Made by a program: the position numbers and the translations under genes. This document shows, one piece after another, positions 1-12,586 of a stretch of DNA of 64,000 nucleotides. Below the pieces are notes generated by a model. That model did no database searches. It was not told the DNA's origin and saw only the letters and a program-made list of their open reading frames with translations. This stretch comes from Mycoplana dimorpha (GTDB taxonomy: Bacteria; Pseudomonadota; Alphaproteobacteria; Rhizobiales; Rhizobiaceae), in the NCBI RefSeq assembly GCF_003046475.1, contig NZ_PZZZ01000003.1, positions 496,001 through 560,000 on the forward strand, read 5' to 3'. Positions within the stretch are counted from its first letter, which is position 1; each line of letters starts with the position of its first letter.

Positions 1-487
1 CACGCTCTCCTATTCGCTGTCCCAGCGGCTTGTCCACTGGGTCATGGCAGCGCTCATCCTGTTCAATCTGCTTTTCGCCGACGACATGCATAAACTTTGG
101 CGCGTCGTGAGAACCGGCGGCAGCCCGTCGACGGACCAGATTGCGGCGGCGAACCTGCATGCCTATGTCGGCATTGCGGTTCTCTGTCTTGCGATCGTCA
201 GGCTCGTTCTGCGCCTCGCGCTCGGCGCGCCGGAGGCTCCGGCCGAAGAACCGCCGCTGTCAAGGCTTGCGGCGAAGATCGCGCATGCGACCTTCTACCT
301 GCTGTTCTTCGCCATGCCGCTCAGCGGGATTGCCGCTTACTATTTCGGCGTTCGCAGTGCAGCGGACCTGCACGCCGATCCGATGAAGGTGTTGATGTGG
401 GTGCTGATCGTCGGGCACGTCGCAGCCGTGCTCGTGCACCAGTTCTACTGGAAGACCGCCCTGGTGCAGCGCATGACGCGGGGGTGA
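1..487 (+). CDS. cytochrome b561 family protein (5' end missing)
   Basis: Reading frame 2 is open from the window edge, so the start lies outside. The protein is a small di-haem membrane protein of the cytochrome b561 / bacterial Ni-Fe hydrogenase b-type fold, which passes electrons from quinol or periplasmic donors. Visible features are an N-terminal SQRLVHWVMA segment with a haem-ligand-type His next to Trp, an ANLHAYVGI helix with a second conserved His, a helix ending FFAMPLSG, and a last helix with GHVAAVLVHQFYWK carrying two more His. About 160 residues are present, close to the usual 170-190, so only a short N-terminus is missing. The electron partner cannot be told from the context. 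Confidence 0.85.
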   Translation, partial: TLSYSLSQRLVHWVMAALILFNLLFADDMHKLWRVVRTGGSPSTDQIAAANLHAYVGIAVLCLAIVRLVLRLALGAPEAPAEEPPLSRLAAKIAHATFYLLFFAMPLSGIAAYYFGVRSAADLHADPMKVLMWVLIVGHVAAVLVHQFYWKTALVQRMTRG

Positions 488-494
488 GGGCGGC

Positions 495-1571
495 CTAAAG
501 CATGGGGGTCACGGTGAAGCCCTCCTGCCGCAGCAGTTCCACGAGGCCTTCCTTGCCCGGCAGGTGAAGGGCGCCGACGGCGACGAAGGCGTTGCCGGCG
601 TCGAGAATCGGCGCTGCCCGCTCCGCCATGCGGTGGTTGCGGTCGATGATGATGCGCTGCTCGAAGTCGGCATAGCCGGCTTCGCCGTCCTGACCTTCCG
701 GCACGGCTGCGCGCATCATCGGCATGATCATGCCGGTCTGGCCGGCCAGATAGAGCTGGCTCATCGTCTCGATCACGTCCTCGATGCCGTCGCCGAGCTG
801 GACCACCTCGATGAGGCCGGCGAGCTGCGGCTCGACCGGCAGGGAATCGAGCGCCGAAATCTGTTCGAGCAGGGTTTCCAGGCCCTTCAGCGTCTTGCCG
901 TCCCGAATGGCGTCCTTCGCGAGCTGCTGGTCGAGGAAGGCCGCACCAGACTGCTTGCGCGCCATTTCGCAGGCCGGGAGCGCCACGAAGCTGGCGATCA
1001 TCCAGGGCTTCATGCGCGAGACGGCGGCGAGCGACATTCCGCGCGCTTTCAGGCCGGCGGCCAGGATCGCTGAATCCTTCTTGCCAAGCAGGCCGGGGAT
1101 CGTGCGTCCGTCGGTGAACATGGTGAGGTCCGGGCGCGCCAGCAGGGCGGCGCTCGCCTTCTTCTCGTCTGCGATCTCGTCGGACTCGATGACCACGGTC
1201 CCGGCGGCCTTGTAGGCGTCGGAAGCCCCCTTCGGCATGGCGAGCACGCGCGGATCGGTCACATGCATCGTGCCGAGCAGGTAGGACGGTGGCGTACCAG
1301 CCTTCTCGATTCGCCAGAAGATGCCCTCGCCGTTCGGCGTCGCCTTCGCCTCCTGGATCAGCCTGGAATAGGCGGCGGGGTCGTCGGCCTCGAGCCGCGG
1401 CAGCAGGTTCTGCCCGTGGCATTTGGTGGCGGCGCTGGCAGGCGAAAGCGAAAAAAGGAGGGAAAGAAACGCGACGGCGGCGATGATGTGGGCGGTCGCT
1501 ACCAGCCACAGGCAGGCGTCGGCGAGGCGGTCCGCCAACCCGGTCCGGCCCTGCAGATTGAAGCGGTACAT
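495..1571 (-). CDS. TraB/GumN family protein
   Basis: 358 residues with an N-terminal hydrophobic segment (about residues 20-48) that looks like a signal peptide or anchor ending near ASA. The mature part carries the family hallmarks LLGTMHVTDPR near residue 97 and a C-terminal FVAVGALHLPGKEG (GxxH). This family (TraB/PrgY/GumN, also called TIKI-like) is proposed to be a metal-dependent peptidase on the basis of the paired GxxH motifs; its substrate in rhizobia is unknown. The gene ends 8 bp from the convergent b561 gene and lies downstream of xerC on the same strand. The 126-bp gap to xerC argues for its own promoter. Confidence 0.8.
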   Translation of the reverse strand: MYRFNLQGRTGLADRLADACLWLVATAHIIAAVAFLSLLFSLSPASAATKCHGQNLLPRLEADDPAAYSRLIQEAKATPNGEGIFWRIEKAGTPPSYLLGTMHVTDPRVLAMPKGASDAYKAAGTVVIESDEIADEKKASAALLARPDLTMFTDGRTIPGLLGKKDSAILAAGLKARGMSLAAVSRMKPWMIASFVALPACEMARKQSGAAFLDQQLAKDAIRDGKTLKGLETLLEQISALDSLPVEPQLAGLIEVVQLGDGIEDVIETMSQLYLAGQTGMIMPMMRAAVPEGQDGEAGYADFEQRIIIDRNHRMAERAAPILDAGNAFVAVGALHLPGKEGLVELLRQEGFTVTPML

Positions 1572-1697
1572 GGCATTGCCTCCAGCTGATGTCGCGGCAC
1601 CCTAGCGACCGGGCCCTCACAATCCCTTAATGGGGCCGGAGAGCGGGGAGGGGGATCGACACTGTTGGCACGGCGTCGCGGCGTTTGCGTGGCGGGC

Positions 1698-2633
1698 TCA
1701 GGCGCGCGGGTGCGCCCGATCGTAGATTTCCAGCAGCCTGGCCGAATCGACGCCGGTATAGACCTGGGTGGTGGAAAGGCTGGCATGGCCAAGCAGTTCC
1801 TGGATCGTGCGAAGGTCGCCGCCGCCGGCGAGCAGGTGGGTCGCAAACGAATGGCGTAGCGCGTGCGGCGTGGCGCTGTCGGGCAGGCCGAGGGCGCCGC
1901 GCAGTTTCTGCATCTCTCGCTGGATGATCGCCGCCTGCAGCGGCCCGCCGCGGGCGCCGCGGAAGAGCGGCTCGTTGGCGGCGAGCGGAAAGGGGCAGAG
2001 GCGGATGTAGTCGGCAACGCCCGTGCGGGCCGCCTCGAGCAGCGGCACGATCCGCGTCTTGCCGCCCTTGCCGGTAATGCGCAGCGCGTTCGGCGCCCCG
2101 GAGAAATCGTCCGGCGTCAGCGACAGCGCCTCGGAGATGCGCAGGCCGCAGCCATAGAGCAGCGTCAGCACCGCCGCATTGCGCACGCTGATCCACGGCT
2201 CCTCGGCGAGCTGCGCGCCGGCGTCGACGACGGCGAGCGCCTGCTGGTCGGTCAGCGGCTTCGGCAGCGATTTCGGCTGCTTAGGCGAGCGGATCGCCGC
2301 CGCCCCCGCCGCATTGGCAAGGCCCTTGCGCTCGAGATGGCGCAGGAAGGAACGCAGGCCTGCGAGGCCGCGGCCGAGCGTTCGGGCGCCGGCACCATCG
2401 CGCCGGCGCGCCGCGAGAAACCCGCGCAGGTCGGCGGGGCGCAGGTGGTCGATGTCCTTGAGCCGGGCGGGCGCGGCGAGGTGGCCGGTCAGGAAGGCGA
2501 GGAACTGGCGGGTGTCGCGCTCGTAGGCCTCGATCGTGTTGGCCGACAGCCGGCGCTCGTCGGCGAGCGCCGAAAGCCAGCGCGCACGTTCTTCGAGCAG
2601 CGCCTGGTCGGCGATGATGAGCAGTTGATCCAT
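1698..2633 (-). CDS. xerC: tyrosine recombinase XerC
   Basis: 311-residue site-specific recombinase that, with XerD, resolves chromosome dimers at dif during division. An N-terminal SAM-like core-binding domain (about 15-105) is followed by a catalytic domain with the complete tyrosine recombinase set: Arg165 in CGLRISEAL, Lys about 189, His257 and Arg260 in PHALRHSFATH, His283 in LGHASLS and nucleophile Tyr292. The length is normal for XerC, and the PHALRHSFATHLL box fits XerC/XerD rather than a phage integrase. It is transcribed divergently from the acyltransferase gene, as is usual next to priA in Rhizobiaceae. Confidence 0.92.
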   Translation of the reverse strand: MDQLLIIADQALLEERARWLSALADERRLSANTIEAYERDTRQFLAFLTGHLAAPARLKDIDHLRPADLRGFLAARRRDGAGARTLGRGLAGLRSFLRHLERKGLANAAGAAAIRSPKQPKSLPKPLTDQQALAVVDAGAQLAEEPWISVRNAAVLTLLYGCGLRISEALSLTPDDFSGAPNALRITGKGGKTRIVPLLEAARTGVADYIRLCPFPLAANEPLFRGARGGPLQAAIIQREMQKLRGALGLPDSATPHALRHSFATHLLAGGGDLRTIQELLGHASLSTTQVYTGVDSARLLEIYDRAHPRA

Positions 2634-2744
2634 GCCCGCATCCTGCGACCTCCCGGTTAGGGATTTGCTAACATTGACTTCGCGCCTGTCACGCTTAGAT
2701 CATATGCAACTGCGATACCGGGCTGAATTCGGACAGGCGCAACC

Positions 2745-3647
2745 ATGGCAAGACGGGATTCGGCAACGGCGTTGGCACAATTCACAGAATCGCTGGCGCT
2801 GGTCTCGCAGGGGCGGCCCGGACATATCGTCGACACGCTGATCGCCGAGCGCGGCACCCGCATCGTCCGCCACCCGCTCTGGCCGGTCATGCGGCCCTTT
2901 CTCTACACGTTGCTCAATTATCGGCGGGCGATCGAATTTGCCGATGCGGTCGCCAATATGCCGGGATTCCAGGCCTTCGAGCTGCTGAGCGATATCCTCA
3001 GGCTCGACGTGGCCGTCCACGCCGCCGAGCGCATTCCCAAAAAGGGCGGCTTCCTGCTGGTCAGCAATCATCCGACCGGAATTGCCGACGGCATCGCCAT
3101 GTTCGACCTGCTGAAGCAACGCCGGCCGGACATGATGTTCTTCGCCAACCGGGATGCCATCCGCGTCAATCCGCGCTTCGTCGAGATGATCATTCCCGTC
3201 GAGTGGCGCGAGGAGCACAAGAGCAAGCTGAAGACGCGCGAGACGCTGCAGATCACCAATCGGGCGATCGCCGAAGGCAAGGCTGCGATCCTCTTCCCGT
3301 CCGGCCGCATCGCCTATTGGGCCGATGGGCGGCTGAACGAGCGGCCATGGAAGCTGTCGGCCGTGTCGCTGGCGCGCAAATACGATCTGCCGATCCTGCC
3401 CGTGCACATGAGCGCGCGCAATTCCGGCCTGTTCTACTGGCTGGCGAAATGGTCGACGGAACTGCGCGACATGACGGTGTTCCACGAGCTCCTCAACAAG
3501 AAGAGCAACCGTTTCGAGTTCACGATCGGCAACATCATCCAGCCGGACGAACTTGCCGGCGATCCGGTCGAGGTGACCAAGGCGCTCGAGCGGCACAGCG
3601 TTACCGCCCTGGCGCAGGATCCGGACGCGCGCTTCTGCGTCGGATGA
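2745..3647 (+). CDS. PlsC-type lysophospholipid acyltransferase family protein
   Basis: 300 residues. The acyltransferase motif I is SNHPTGIADG, with His and Asp separated by five residues, as in the COG3176/hemolysin-like branch rather than the HX4D of classical PlsC. A later FPSGRIAYW segment fits motif III (the phosphate-binding PSG/PEG motif), followed by LPILPVHMSARNSG near motif IV. A role in acylating a glycerophospholipid or an ornithine-lipid-type substrate is inferred from family only. The start ATG was chosen because the preceding bases give no better in-frame start. The gene is divergent from xerC across a 111-bp intergenic region. Confidence 0.75.
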   Translation: MARRDSATALAQFTESLALVSQGRPGHIVDTLIAERGTRIVRHPLWPVMRPFLYTLLNYRRAIEFADAVANMPGFQAFELLSDILRLDVAVHAAERIPKKGGFLLVSNHPTGIADGIAMFDLLKQRRPDMMFFANRDAIRVNPRFVEMIIPVEWREEHKSKLKTRETLQITNRAIAEGKAAILFPSGRIAYWADGRLNERPWKLSAVSLARKYDLPILPVHMSARNSGLFYWLAKWSTELRDMTVFHELLNKKSNRFEFTIGNIIQPDELAGDPVEVTKALERHSVTALAQDPDARFCVG

Positions 3648-3702
3648 ACGTCGGCGGGTAATTTCCCTTTTCTCCGGTGTGCGAAATCGCTTAGGTGAAG
3701 GG

Positions 3703-4836
3703 ATGCTGCTGCGTTCGATGCTTGCCGAAAACTACCGATCGCTCCGGTCGATCCGCATGGACCTCGGCCAGGTGAACCTGTTCGTCGGCGAAAACGGCAC
3801 CGGCAAGTCCAACCTCTACCGCTCGCTGCAACTCGTGCAGGCGGCGGCGAAGGGGACCCTGGCGCAGGAGATTGCCGCCGAAGGCGGCATGGCGTCGGTG
3901 CTGTGGACCGGCCGGCGGCGTCCGAACGAGCCGGTGCGCATCCGCCTGGAGGCCGAACTTCTCGACGAGGAGCGCGCGATCACCTTCCGCTATCGGATCG
4001 AGGCGGGGCTGCGGCCGCCGGTGGCCGCCGGCTTTGCCTTCGAGCCGCAGGTCAAGACGGAGGAGCTGGCGGTCGAGACCGGCCGGCGTCCGGTGACGAT
4101 GATGCGCAGGGCAGGCCCCAGCATCATGGTTCGCGACGAGAGCGGCCGTATGGAGGAGCATCCCGAACAGGCGCTGACCTCGGAAACGGCGCTCGCCCTC
4201 CTCGGCGACGGCGGTCACTATCCGGAGGTCGGCACCTTTCGGCGCGCGGTCGCGCAATGGCGGTTCTTCCACGGCTTTCGCACAGACCGCGACTCGCCGC
4301 TGCGACAGCCCTGCCTTGCCGTCACGGCGCCCATGCTCAACGAGGACGGCGGCAATCTGGCGGCGGTGATCGCCACGCTCGCACACATTCGCGAGGACAC
4401 GACCGAGCTTGGCCGCGCCATCGCCGATGCCTTCGAGGGTGCTAAGCTGTCGGTTCCCGAACCCGGCGAATTTGCCACTTTCGGGCTGGTTTTCCCGCAG
4501 TTTCCGCAGCGCGTCTTCCAGCCGCGCGAGCTTTCCGACGGGCAGATTCGCTTCCTGGCGCTTGCGGCGGCGCTGCTGTCCTATCGGAGCCCTCCGCTGG
4601 TGGCGCTGAACGAGCCGGAGGCGAGCCTGCACCCGTCGATGCTGACGCCGCTGGCCGCGATGATCGCGCATGCGGCCCGCTCCAGCCAGGTCTGGCTCGT
4701 CACGCACTCCGATGCGCTTGCGCGCGAAGTCGAGCGGCGGTGCGGCGTGCGGGCGAAACGGGTGATCCGCAACGACGGCGCGACCTGGATCGACGGCATG
4801 CGCCTGACCGGCGAGATCGGGGAGGAGGAGGGTTGA
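3703..4836 (+). CDS. AAA ATPase with RecF/SMC-type nucleotide-binding motifs
   Basis: 377 residues from the ATG at 3703, which has AGG seven bases upstream; an in-frame GTG at 3679 would add eight residues. Walker A is VGENGTGKSN near the N-terminus. The ABC-like signature LSDGQIRFLALAAALLS and Walker B VALNEPEASLHPSM lie in the C-terminal part, followed by a WLVTHSDALA switch-histidine motif. This is the AAA_15/AAA_21 (COG4637-like) group of predicted ATPases, related to RecF, OLD and SMC heads. No nuclease domain is visible. The function is unknown, and it sits alone between lipid and DNA replication genes. It is 61 bp from priA and may be co-transcribed with it. Confidence 0.75.
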   Translation: MLLRSMLAENYRSLRSIRMDLGQVNLFVGENGTGKSNLYRSLQLVQAAAKGTLAQEIAAEGGMASVLWTGRRRPNEPVRIRLEAELLDEERAITFRYRIEAGLRPPVAAGFAFEPQVKTEELAVETGRRPVTMMRRAGPSIMVRDESGRMEEHPEQALTSETALALLGDGGHYPEVGTFRRAVAQWRFFHGFRTDRDSPLRQPCLAVTAPMLNEDGGNLAAVIATLAHIREDTTELGRAIADAFEGAKLSVPEPGEFATFGLVFPQFPQRVFQPRELSDGQIRFLALAAALLSYRSPPLVALNEPEASLHPSMLTPLAAMIAHAARSSQVWLVTHSDALAREVERRCGVRAKRVIRNDGATWIDGMRLTGEIGEEEG

Positions 4837-4897
4837 GCGCGCGCTTCATTGTCATCCGAACCGGCGCGCGGCGCCTGGTCACACTGAGCGGCGCGCG

Positions 4898-7102
4898 ATG
4901 AACCGCCTGACCGACGATCTCTTCGGCGGCCCGTCCGTTGTCCGCACGGTGCCGGTTCTGGTGCCGATGCCGGCGCCGCGTCCCTATTCCTATTCGGTGC
5001 CGGAGGGCATGGCGGTCGAGCCCGGCTCGATCGTGCAGGTGCCGCTCGGACCGCGGCTTGTGGCCGGCGTCGTCTGGGATCCGGTGGCCGAGGACAATGT
5101 CGATCCGAAGAAGCTGCGGCCGATCGAAAAGGTGTTCGACTGCCCCCCGCTGACGAAGGATATGCGCGCCTTCGTCGACTGGGTCGCGGCCTACACGCTG
5201 ACGCCGCCGGGGCTCGTGGCGCGCATGGCGCTGCGGGCGCCGGCCGCCTTCGATCCCGAGCCGATGGTGGAGGGCCTGCGCTTCACCGGCGTCCGCCCTG
5301 AGCGGATGACGGCGGCGCGCGAGCGCGTGCTGGCGCTGGTCGAGGAAGGTCTTACCTGGACCCGGTCCGGCCTTGCCCATGCCGCAGGCACCTCATCCAG
5401 CGTGATCGATGGCCTGACCGCGCAGGGAAGCTTCGAGACCATTTTCCTGCCGCCGCCGCCGGTGGTCGCCAGGCCCGATCCCGACTATGCCGCGCCGCGC
5501 CTGGAGGGGCCGCAGGTCGACGCCGCCGCAGACCTGGTGGAAAAGGTGCGCGACGACCGCTTCGGCGTGGCGCTGATCGACGGCATCACCGGCTCGGGCA
5601 AGACGGAAGTCTATTTCGAAGCGATCGCCGAGACGTTGCGGCAGGGCCGGCAGGTGCTCATCCTGCTCCCCGAAATCGCCTTGACGGCGAGTTTTCTCGA
5701 GCGCTTCCAGCATCGCTTCGGCTCCAAGCCGGCAGAGTGGCACTCCGAACTGGCGCCCCGCACCCGCGAGAAGGTCTGGCGGCAGGTGGCCATGGGCGAG
5801 GTACGCGTCGTCGCAGGCGCCCGCTCGGCGCTGTTCTTGCCTTTCGAGGATCTCGGACTCGTCGTCGTCGACGAGGAGCACGACCCCGCCTACAAGCAGG
5901 AGGACCGCGTCTTCTACAATGCCCGCGACATGGCCGTTGTACGCGCCCGGATCGGCGACTTTCCGGTCGTGCTGGTGTCTGCGACGCCGTCGGTGGAGAG
6001 CCGGGTAAACGCCGATCACGGCCGCTACCAGGCCCTGCACCTGCCGACCCGCTTCGGCGAGGCGGCGCTGCCGGATCTGCATCTCGTCGACCTCCGGCGC
6101 CATCCCCCGCAGCGCGGCGGGTTCCTATCGCCTGTCATGCTGCGCGCCATCGGCAAGACGGTGGAGCGGGGCGAGCAGGCGCTGCTCTTCCTGAACCGCC
6201 GCGGCTACGCGCCCTTGACGCTCTGCCGGGTCTGCGGCCACCGCTTCCAGTGCCCGCAATGCTCGAGCTGGCTCGTCGAGCACCGCTTCCGCGGCCAGAT
6301 CCAGTGCCACCATTGCGGCTATGCCGAGCGCACGCCGGAGGCCTGTCCCGAATGCGGCACCTTCGACCATCTTGCCGCCTGCGGTCCGGGCGTCGAGCGC
6401 ATCGCCGAGGAGGTCGAGAAGCATTTTCCCGAGGCGCGCACGATCGTGCTGTCGTCCGACCTGATGGGGGTCAAGCGGCTGCGGCTCGAGCTGGAGGCAA
6501 TCGCCAAGGGGGAAGCCGACATCGTCATCGGCACCCAGCTCGTCGCCAAAGGGCACAATTTCCCGCTGATGACGCTGGTCGGCATAGTCGATGCGGACCT
6601 CGGATTATCGAACGGCGATCCGCGCGCCGCCGAGCGAACCTTCCAGCTGCTCTCTCAGGTGACGGGACGGGCCGGTCGAACCGGCCTGAAGAGCCACGGC
6701 CTGATCCAGACCTACCAGCCGATGCACCCGGTGATGCAGGCGATCGTGTCGGGCGATGCGCGAGACTTCTACGAGCGCGAGATCGGTGAGCGCGAGCGGG
6801 CGATGCTGCCGCCGTTCGGCCGGCTCGCCTCCGTCATCGTCTCGGCCGACAGCCGGGTGGAGGCGGAAAGCCACGCCCGCGCCCTGCGGCAGGCGGCTCC
6901 GGGCGTATCCGGCATTGCCATCCTCGGTCCGGCCGAGGCGCCGCTGGCGCTGATCCGCGGCCGGCATCGCTTCCGCTTGCTCGTGCATGGCCAGCGCTCC
7001 AGCGACATGCAGGCCTATCTCCGGGCGATGCTCGCCAACGGGCCGAAGGAGCGCGGCTCCATCCTCGTGCAGGTGGACATCGACCCGCAGAGTTTCCTTT
7101 AA
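4898..7102 (+). CDS. priA: primosomal protein N' (replication restart helicase PriA)
   Basis: 734 residues. PriA binds stalled forks and reloads the replicative helicase. An N-terminal 3'-OH-binding/winged-helix region (about 1-200) precedes a superfamily 2 helicase: Walker A GITGSGKT at 229-236 and motif II DEEH at 325-328. Between the helicase lobes are paired zinc-binding cysteines (CRVCGHRFQCPQC, then CHHCGY and CPECG). Motif VI QVTGRAGR follows. Length and motif order match full-length PriA. The ATG has only a weak ribosome-binding site; the downstream end is followed by a 217-bp gap. Confidence 0.95.
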   Translation: MNRLTDDLFGGPSVVRTVPVLVPMPAPRPYSYSVPEGMAVEPGSIVQVPLGPRLVAGVVWDPVAEDNVDPKKLRPIEKVFDCPPLTKDMRAFVDWVAAYTLTPPGLVARMALRAPAAFDPEPMVEGLRFTGVRPERMTAARERVLALVEEGLTWTRSGLAHAAGTSSSVIDGLTAQGSFETIFLPPPPVVARPDPDYAAPRLEGPQVDAAADLVEKVRDDRFGVALIDGITGSGKTEVYFEAIAETLRQGRQVLILLPEIALTASFLERFQHRFGSKPAEWHSELAPRTREKVWRQVAMGEVRVVAGARSALFLPFEDLGLVVVDEEHDPAYKQEDRVFYNARDMAVVRARIGDFPVVLVSATPSVESRVNADHGRYQALHLPTRFGEAALPDLHLVDLRRHPPQRGGFLSPVMLRAIGKTVERGEQALLFLNRRGYAPLTLCRVCGHRFQCPQCSSWLVEHRFRGQIQCHHCGYAERTPEACPECGTFDHLAACGPGVERIAEEVEKHFPEARTIVLSSDLMGVKRLRLELEAIAKGEADIVIGTQLVAKGHNFPLMTLVGIVDADLGLSNGDPRAAERTFQLLSQVTGRAGRTGLKSHGLIQTYQPMHPVMQAIVSGDARDFYEREIGERERAMLPPFGRLASVIVSADSRVEAESHARALRQAAPGVSGIAILGPAEAPLALIRGRHRFRLLVHGQRSSDMQAYLRAMLANGPKERGSILVQVDIDPQSFL

Positions 7103-7319
7103 CCCGGATCATGCCCGGGACGGATTCGGCAGGGTGGCAGATTGTCGCAGGCGGGGCGCGCGCCTTTTGAACGGCGACAACTGAAAGTGGCGGCAGACGG
7201 GGAGGAGCGCGTCGATCCCGCCGTTGTGAACGCCGTGCAAAACCGGGCCCGGCGGATTCCGTGTCGCGGGCGATTGTGCCATAAGGCAAGCGGATCCGTA
7301 GCAAGCGGCGGGGGTATGC

Positions 7320-7703
7320 ATGGAATTCTACGTTCCGACCGAAACAGGAGAGCTGCTCGCCTTCTGTGGCGCGCTGATGGCCGGGCTACTGGGGCTGGTC
7401 GGCCTTTTCGCGCCGCGCCTGTCCCTGAAGGCCCTCGGTCTGCAGTTGTGCGATCATAGCGCGGAAGGCTATGCCGCGGCCCGTTCGCTTGGCGGCTTCC
7501 ACGCCGGACTGGCGCTGGCCGCGGTCATGGTGGCGCAGGATTGGGCCTATCTCGCCCTGGGCTCCGCCTTCGCGCTGGCAGCGTTCGGCCGCATTCTGTC
7601 GCTCATGTCCGACGCCTCGTTCAGCCTGAAAAACCTTGCCCTGCTGGCGATCCAGGTGGTTCTGGCGGCGCTGCCGCTCGCCTATGTTTTCGGTTTTGTC
7701 TGA
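7320..7703 (+). CDS. small four-helix membrane protein, unknown function
   Basis: 127 residues, mostly hydrophobic, with four predicted membrane spans (about 10-30, 55-72, 75-92 and 103-124) and few charged residues in between. A conserved-looking SLGGFHAGLALA motif opens the second span; it resembles DUF4345-type proteins, but the assignment is tentative. It stands alone between priA and the ATP synthase operon with more than 200 bp on both sides. No cofactor ligands are obvious. Confidence 0.6.
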   Translation: MEFYVPTETGELLAFCGALMAGLLGLVGLFAPRLSLKALGLQLCDHSAEGYAAARSLGGFHAGLALAAVMVAQDWAYLALGSAFALAAFGRILSLMSDASFSLKNLALLAIQVVLAALPLAYVFGFV

Positions 7704-7968
7704 CCGGGTTCAAGGCGCCGTAACGGGGTAAACCATCGCGGCAGATTCAATTTCGCCAAAATTCGCGGCGAGGCTGTTTCAGTTATCCTGTATTCCTGCG
7801 CCGCGGCGTGTTGCGAGTCCGAAGTTCCTATGCTAGACGAACCGCGAATTTCAGAAAGAGCGGGCGTCAAAGCCCTGCGAGAACTGAAAAATAATCGCAA
7901 CTAATTCAGGGTGTTGGATTTACGGTCCGGCCGCAAGCTGCCGCTCTGGATGAAGATAAGAGAAGCTT

Positions 7969-8535
7969 GTGCCCGTGGCAGACACATCCCACATTGTTTC
8001 CGGTGTTGCAGAAAGGTACGCGTCTTCGCTTTTCGAGCTGGCGCTCGAAGCCGGTAGCGTCGAGGTAGTTGGTTCCGACCTGGACCGCTTCCAGTCGATG
8101 ATCGATGGCAGCGATGACCTGAAGCGCCTGATCCTCAGCCCGGTCTTCTCCGCCGACGAGCAGGTGCGGGCCGTGGCGGCAATTGTCGAGCGGGCCGGGT
8201 TCACGGGGCTGGTAGTCAATTTCCTCAAGGTTGTGGCGTCCAATCGCCGGCTGTTTGCCGTGCCGGGGATGATCCGGGCCTATCGCGCCATTGCGGCGCG
8301 TCATCGCGGTGAGATCACCGCCGAAGTAACCTCCGCGCACGCCCTTGGGGTCGAGCAGGAGATCGAATTGAAGGCGGCGCTCAAGGGCGTCACCGGCAAA
8401 GACGTGGCGATCGCCGTCACTGTCGACCCGTCTATCCTCGGTGGTCTGATCGTCAAGGTCGGTTCCCGCCAGATCGACACCTCCCTTCGCACCAAACTCT
8501 CTACCCTTAAGCTTGCACTGAAAGAGGTCGGCTGA
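7969..8535 (+). CDS. atpH: ATP synthase F1 subunit delta
   Basis: 188-residue OSCP/delta subunit, which connects the F1 head to the peripheral stalk. The start is GTG, giving MPVADTS followed by [18 protein letters not shown], the conserved N-terminal helix of delta. The C-terminal [22 protein letters not shown] is the typical end of the family. It is the first gene of a five-gene F1 operon; F0 genes (atpB, E, F) are not nearby, as usual in Rhizobiales, where F0 and F1 operons are split. The stop TGA shares its A with the ATG of atpA. Confidence 0.95.
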   Translation: MPVADTSHIVSGVAERYASSLFELALEAGSVEVVGSDLDRFQSMIDGSDDLKRLILSPVFSADEQVRAVAAIVERAGFTGLVVNFLKVVASNRRLFAVPGMIRAYRAIAARHRGEITAEVTSAHALGVEQEIELKAALKGVTGKDVAIAVTVDPSILGGLIVKVGSRQIDTSLRTKLSTLKLALKEVG

Positions 8536-10064
8536 TGGATATCCGCGCCGCGGAAATCTCCGCAATTCTCAAAGATCAGATCAAAAACTTCGGCAAAGAG
8601 GCGGAAGTCTCGGAAGTCGGCCAGGTGCTCTCCGTCGGTGACGGTATCGCCCGCGTCTATGGCCTCGACAACGTCCAGGCCGGCGAAATGGTCGAATTCC
8701 CGGGCGGAATTCGCGGCATGGCGCTGAACCTGGAAAGCGACAACGTCGGTGTCGTTATCTTCGGCTCGGACCGTGACATCAAGGAAGGCGACACCGTCAA
8801 GCGGACCGGCGCCATCGTGGACGTCCCGGTCGGTCCGGAACTGCTCGGCCGCGTCGTTGACGCGCTCGGCAACCCGATCGACGGGAAGGGCCCGATCAAC
8901 GCCAAGCAGCGCTCGCGCGTTGACATCAAGGCTCCGGGCATCATCCCGCGCAAGTCGGTGCATGAGCCGATGTCGACCGGCCTCAAGGCCATCGACGCCC
9001 TCATCCCGGTCGGCCGCGGCCAGCGCGAACTCGTCATCGGCGACCGCCAGACCGGCAAGACCGCGATCATCCTCGATACGTTCCTGAACCAGAAGCCGAT
9101 CCACGACAACGGCCCGGACCAGGACAAGCTGTACTGCGTCTACGTCGCCATCGGCCAGAAGCGTTCGACGGTTGCTCAGTTCGTCAAGGTGCTCGAAGAG
9201 CGCGGCGCGCTGCAGTACTCGATCATCGTTGCCGCAACCGCTTCCGACCCGGCGCCGATGCAGTACCTCGCTCCGTTCGCCGGCTGTGCGATGGGCGAAT
9301 ACTTCCGCGATAACGGCAAGCATGCGCTGATCGGCTACGACGACCTTTCCAAGCAGGCCGTTGCCTACCGCCAGATGTCGCTGCTGCTGCGCCGCCCGCC
9401 GGGCCGCGAAGCCTATCCGGGCGACGTCTTCTACCTGCATTCCCGCCTGCTCGAGCGCGCTGCAAAGCTGAACGACGACATGGGCGCCGGCTCGCTGACC
9501 GCTCTGCCGGTCATCGAAACGCAGGGCAACGACGTTTCGGCGTTCATCCCGACCAACGTGATCTCGATCACCGACGGCCAGATCTTCCTCGAAACGGACC
9601 TGTTCTACCAGGGTATCCGCCCGGCCGTTAACGTCGGTCTGTCGGTTTCCCGCGTCGGCTCTGCCGCGCAGGTCAAGGCGATGAAGCAGGTTGCCGGCTC
9701 GATCAAGGGCGAACTCGCCCAGTATCGCGAAATGGCCGCCTTCGCCCAGTTCGGCTCGGACCTCGACGCTGCGACGCAGCGCCTGCTGAACCGCGGTGCA
9801 CGCCTGACCGAGCTCCTGAAGCAGCCGCAGTTCTCGCCGCTGAAGACGGAAGAGCAGGTCGCGGTGATCTTCGCCGGCGTCAATGGCTACCTCGACAAGC
9901 TGCCGGTCAACCAGGTCGGCGCGTTCGAGCAGGGGCTGCTGTCGTACATGCGTACGGAAGGCAAGGGCATCCTCGACGCCATCCGCACGGAGAAGGCCAT
10001 CAGCGACGACACCAAGGGCAAGCTCAAGGCTGCTCTTGACGCCTTCGCCAAGTCTTTCGCCTGA
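8535..10064 (+). CDS. atpA: ATP synthase F1 subunit alpha
   Basis: 509 residues, the normal length. The N-terminal beta barrel contains [11 protein letters not shown], the P-loop [10 protein letters not shown] lies near residues 169-178, and the family signature follows at [17 protein letters not shown]. The subunit forms the non-catalytic sites of the alpha3beta3 ring. It overlaps atpH by one base, implying translational coupling within the operon. Confidence 0.97.
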   Translation: MDIRAAEISAILKDQIKNFGKEAEVSEVGQVLSVGDGIARVYGLDNVQAGEMVEFPGGIRGMALNLESDNVGVVIFGSDRDIKEGDTVKRTGAIVDVPVGPELLGRVVDALGNPIDGKGPINAKQRSRVDIKAPGIIPRKSVHEPMSTGLKAIDALIPVGRGQRELVIGDRQTGKTAIILDTFLNQKPIHDNGPDQDKLYCVYVAIGQKRSTVAQFVKVLEERGALQYSIIVAATASDPAPMQYLAPFAGCAMGEYFRDNGKHALIGYDDLSKQAVAYRQMSLLLRRPPGREAYPGDVFYLHSRLLERAAKLNDDMGAGSLTALPVIETQGNDVSAFIPTNVISITDGQIFLETDLFYQGIRPAVNVGLSVSRVGSAAQVKAMKQVAGSIKGELAQYREMAAFAQFGSDLDAATQRLLNRGARLTELLKQPQFSPLKTEEQVAVIFAGVNGYLDKLPVNQVGAFEQGLLSYMRTEGKGILDAIRTEKAISDDTKGKLKAALDAFAKSFA

Positions 10065-10092
10065 TCGGGCTCCATTCTAGGACGGATATGGG

Positions 10093-12515
<2,423 letters not shown>

Positions 12516-12586
12516 TGCCGACAGTCTCGGGCGCCCGCTGGCCGGGCGCCTGTTTCGACCTGATGAAATCAGAAAAGTGAATGGTC

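Noticed and set aside
2674-2700. TTGACT with a TTAGAT 15 bp later as promoter for the acyltransferase gene
   Set aside because: The spacing is too short for a standard sigma-70 promoter and no other -10 is convincing.
7682-7900. 72-codon minus-strand frame upstream of the atp operon
   Set aside because: No ribosome-binding site or domain, and it overlaps the small membrane protein gene and the atp leader.
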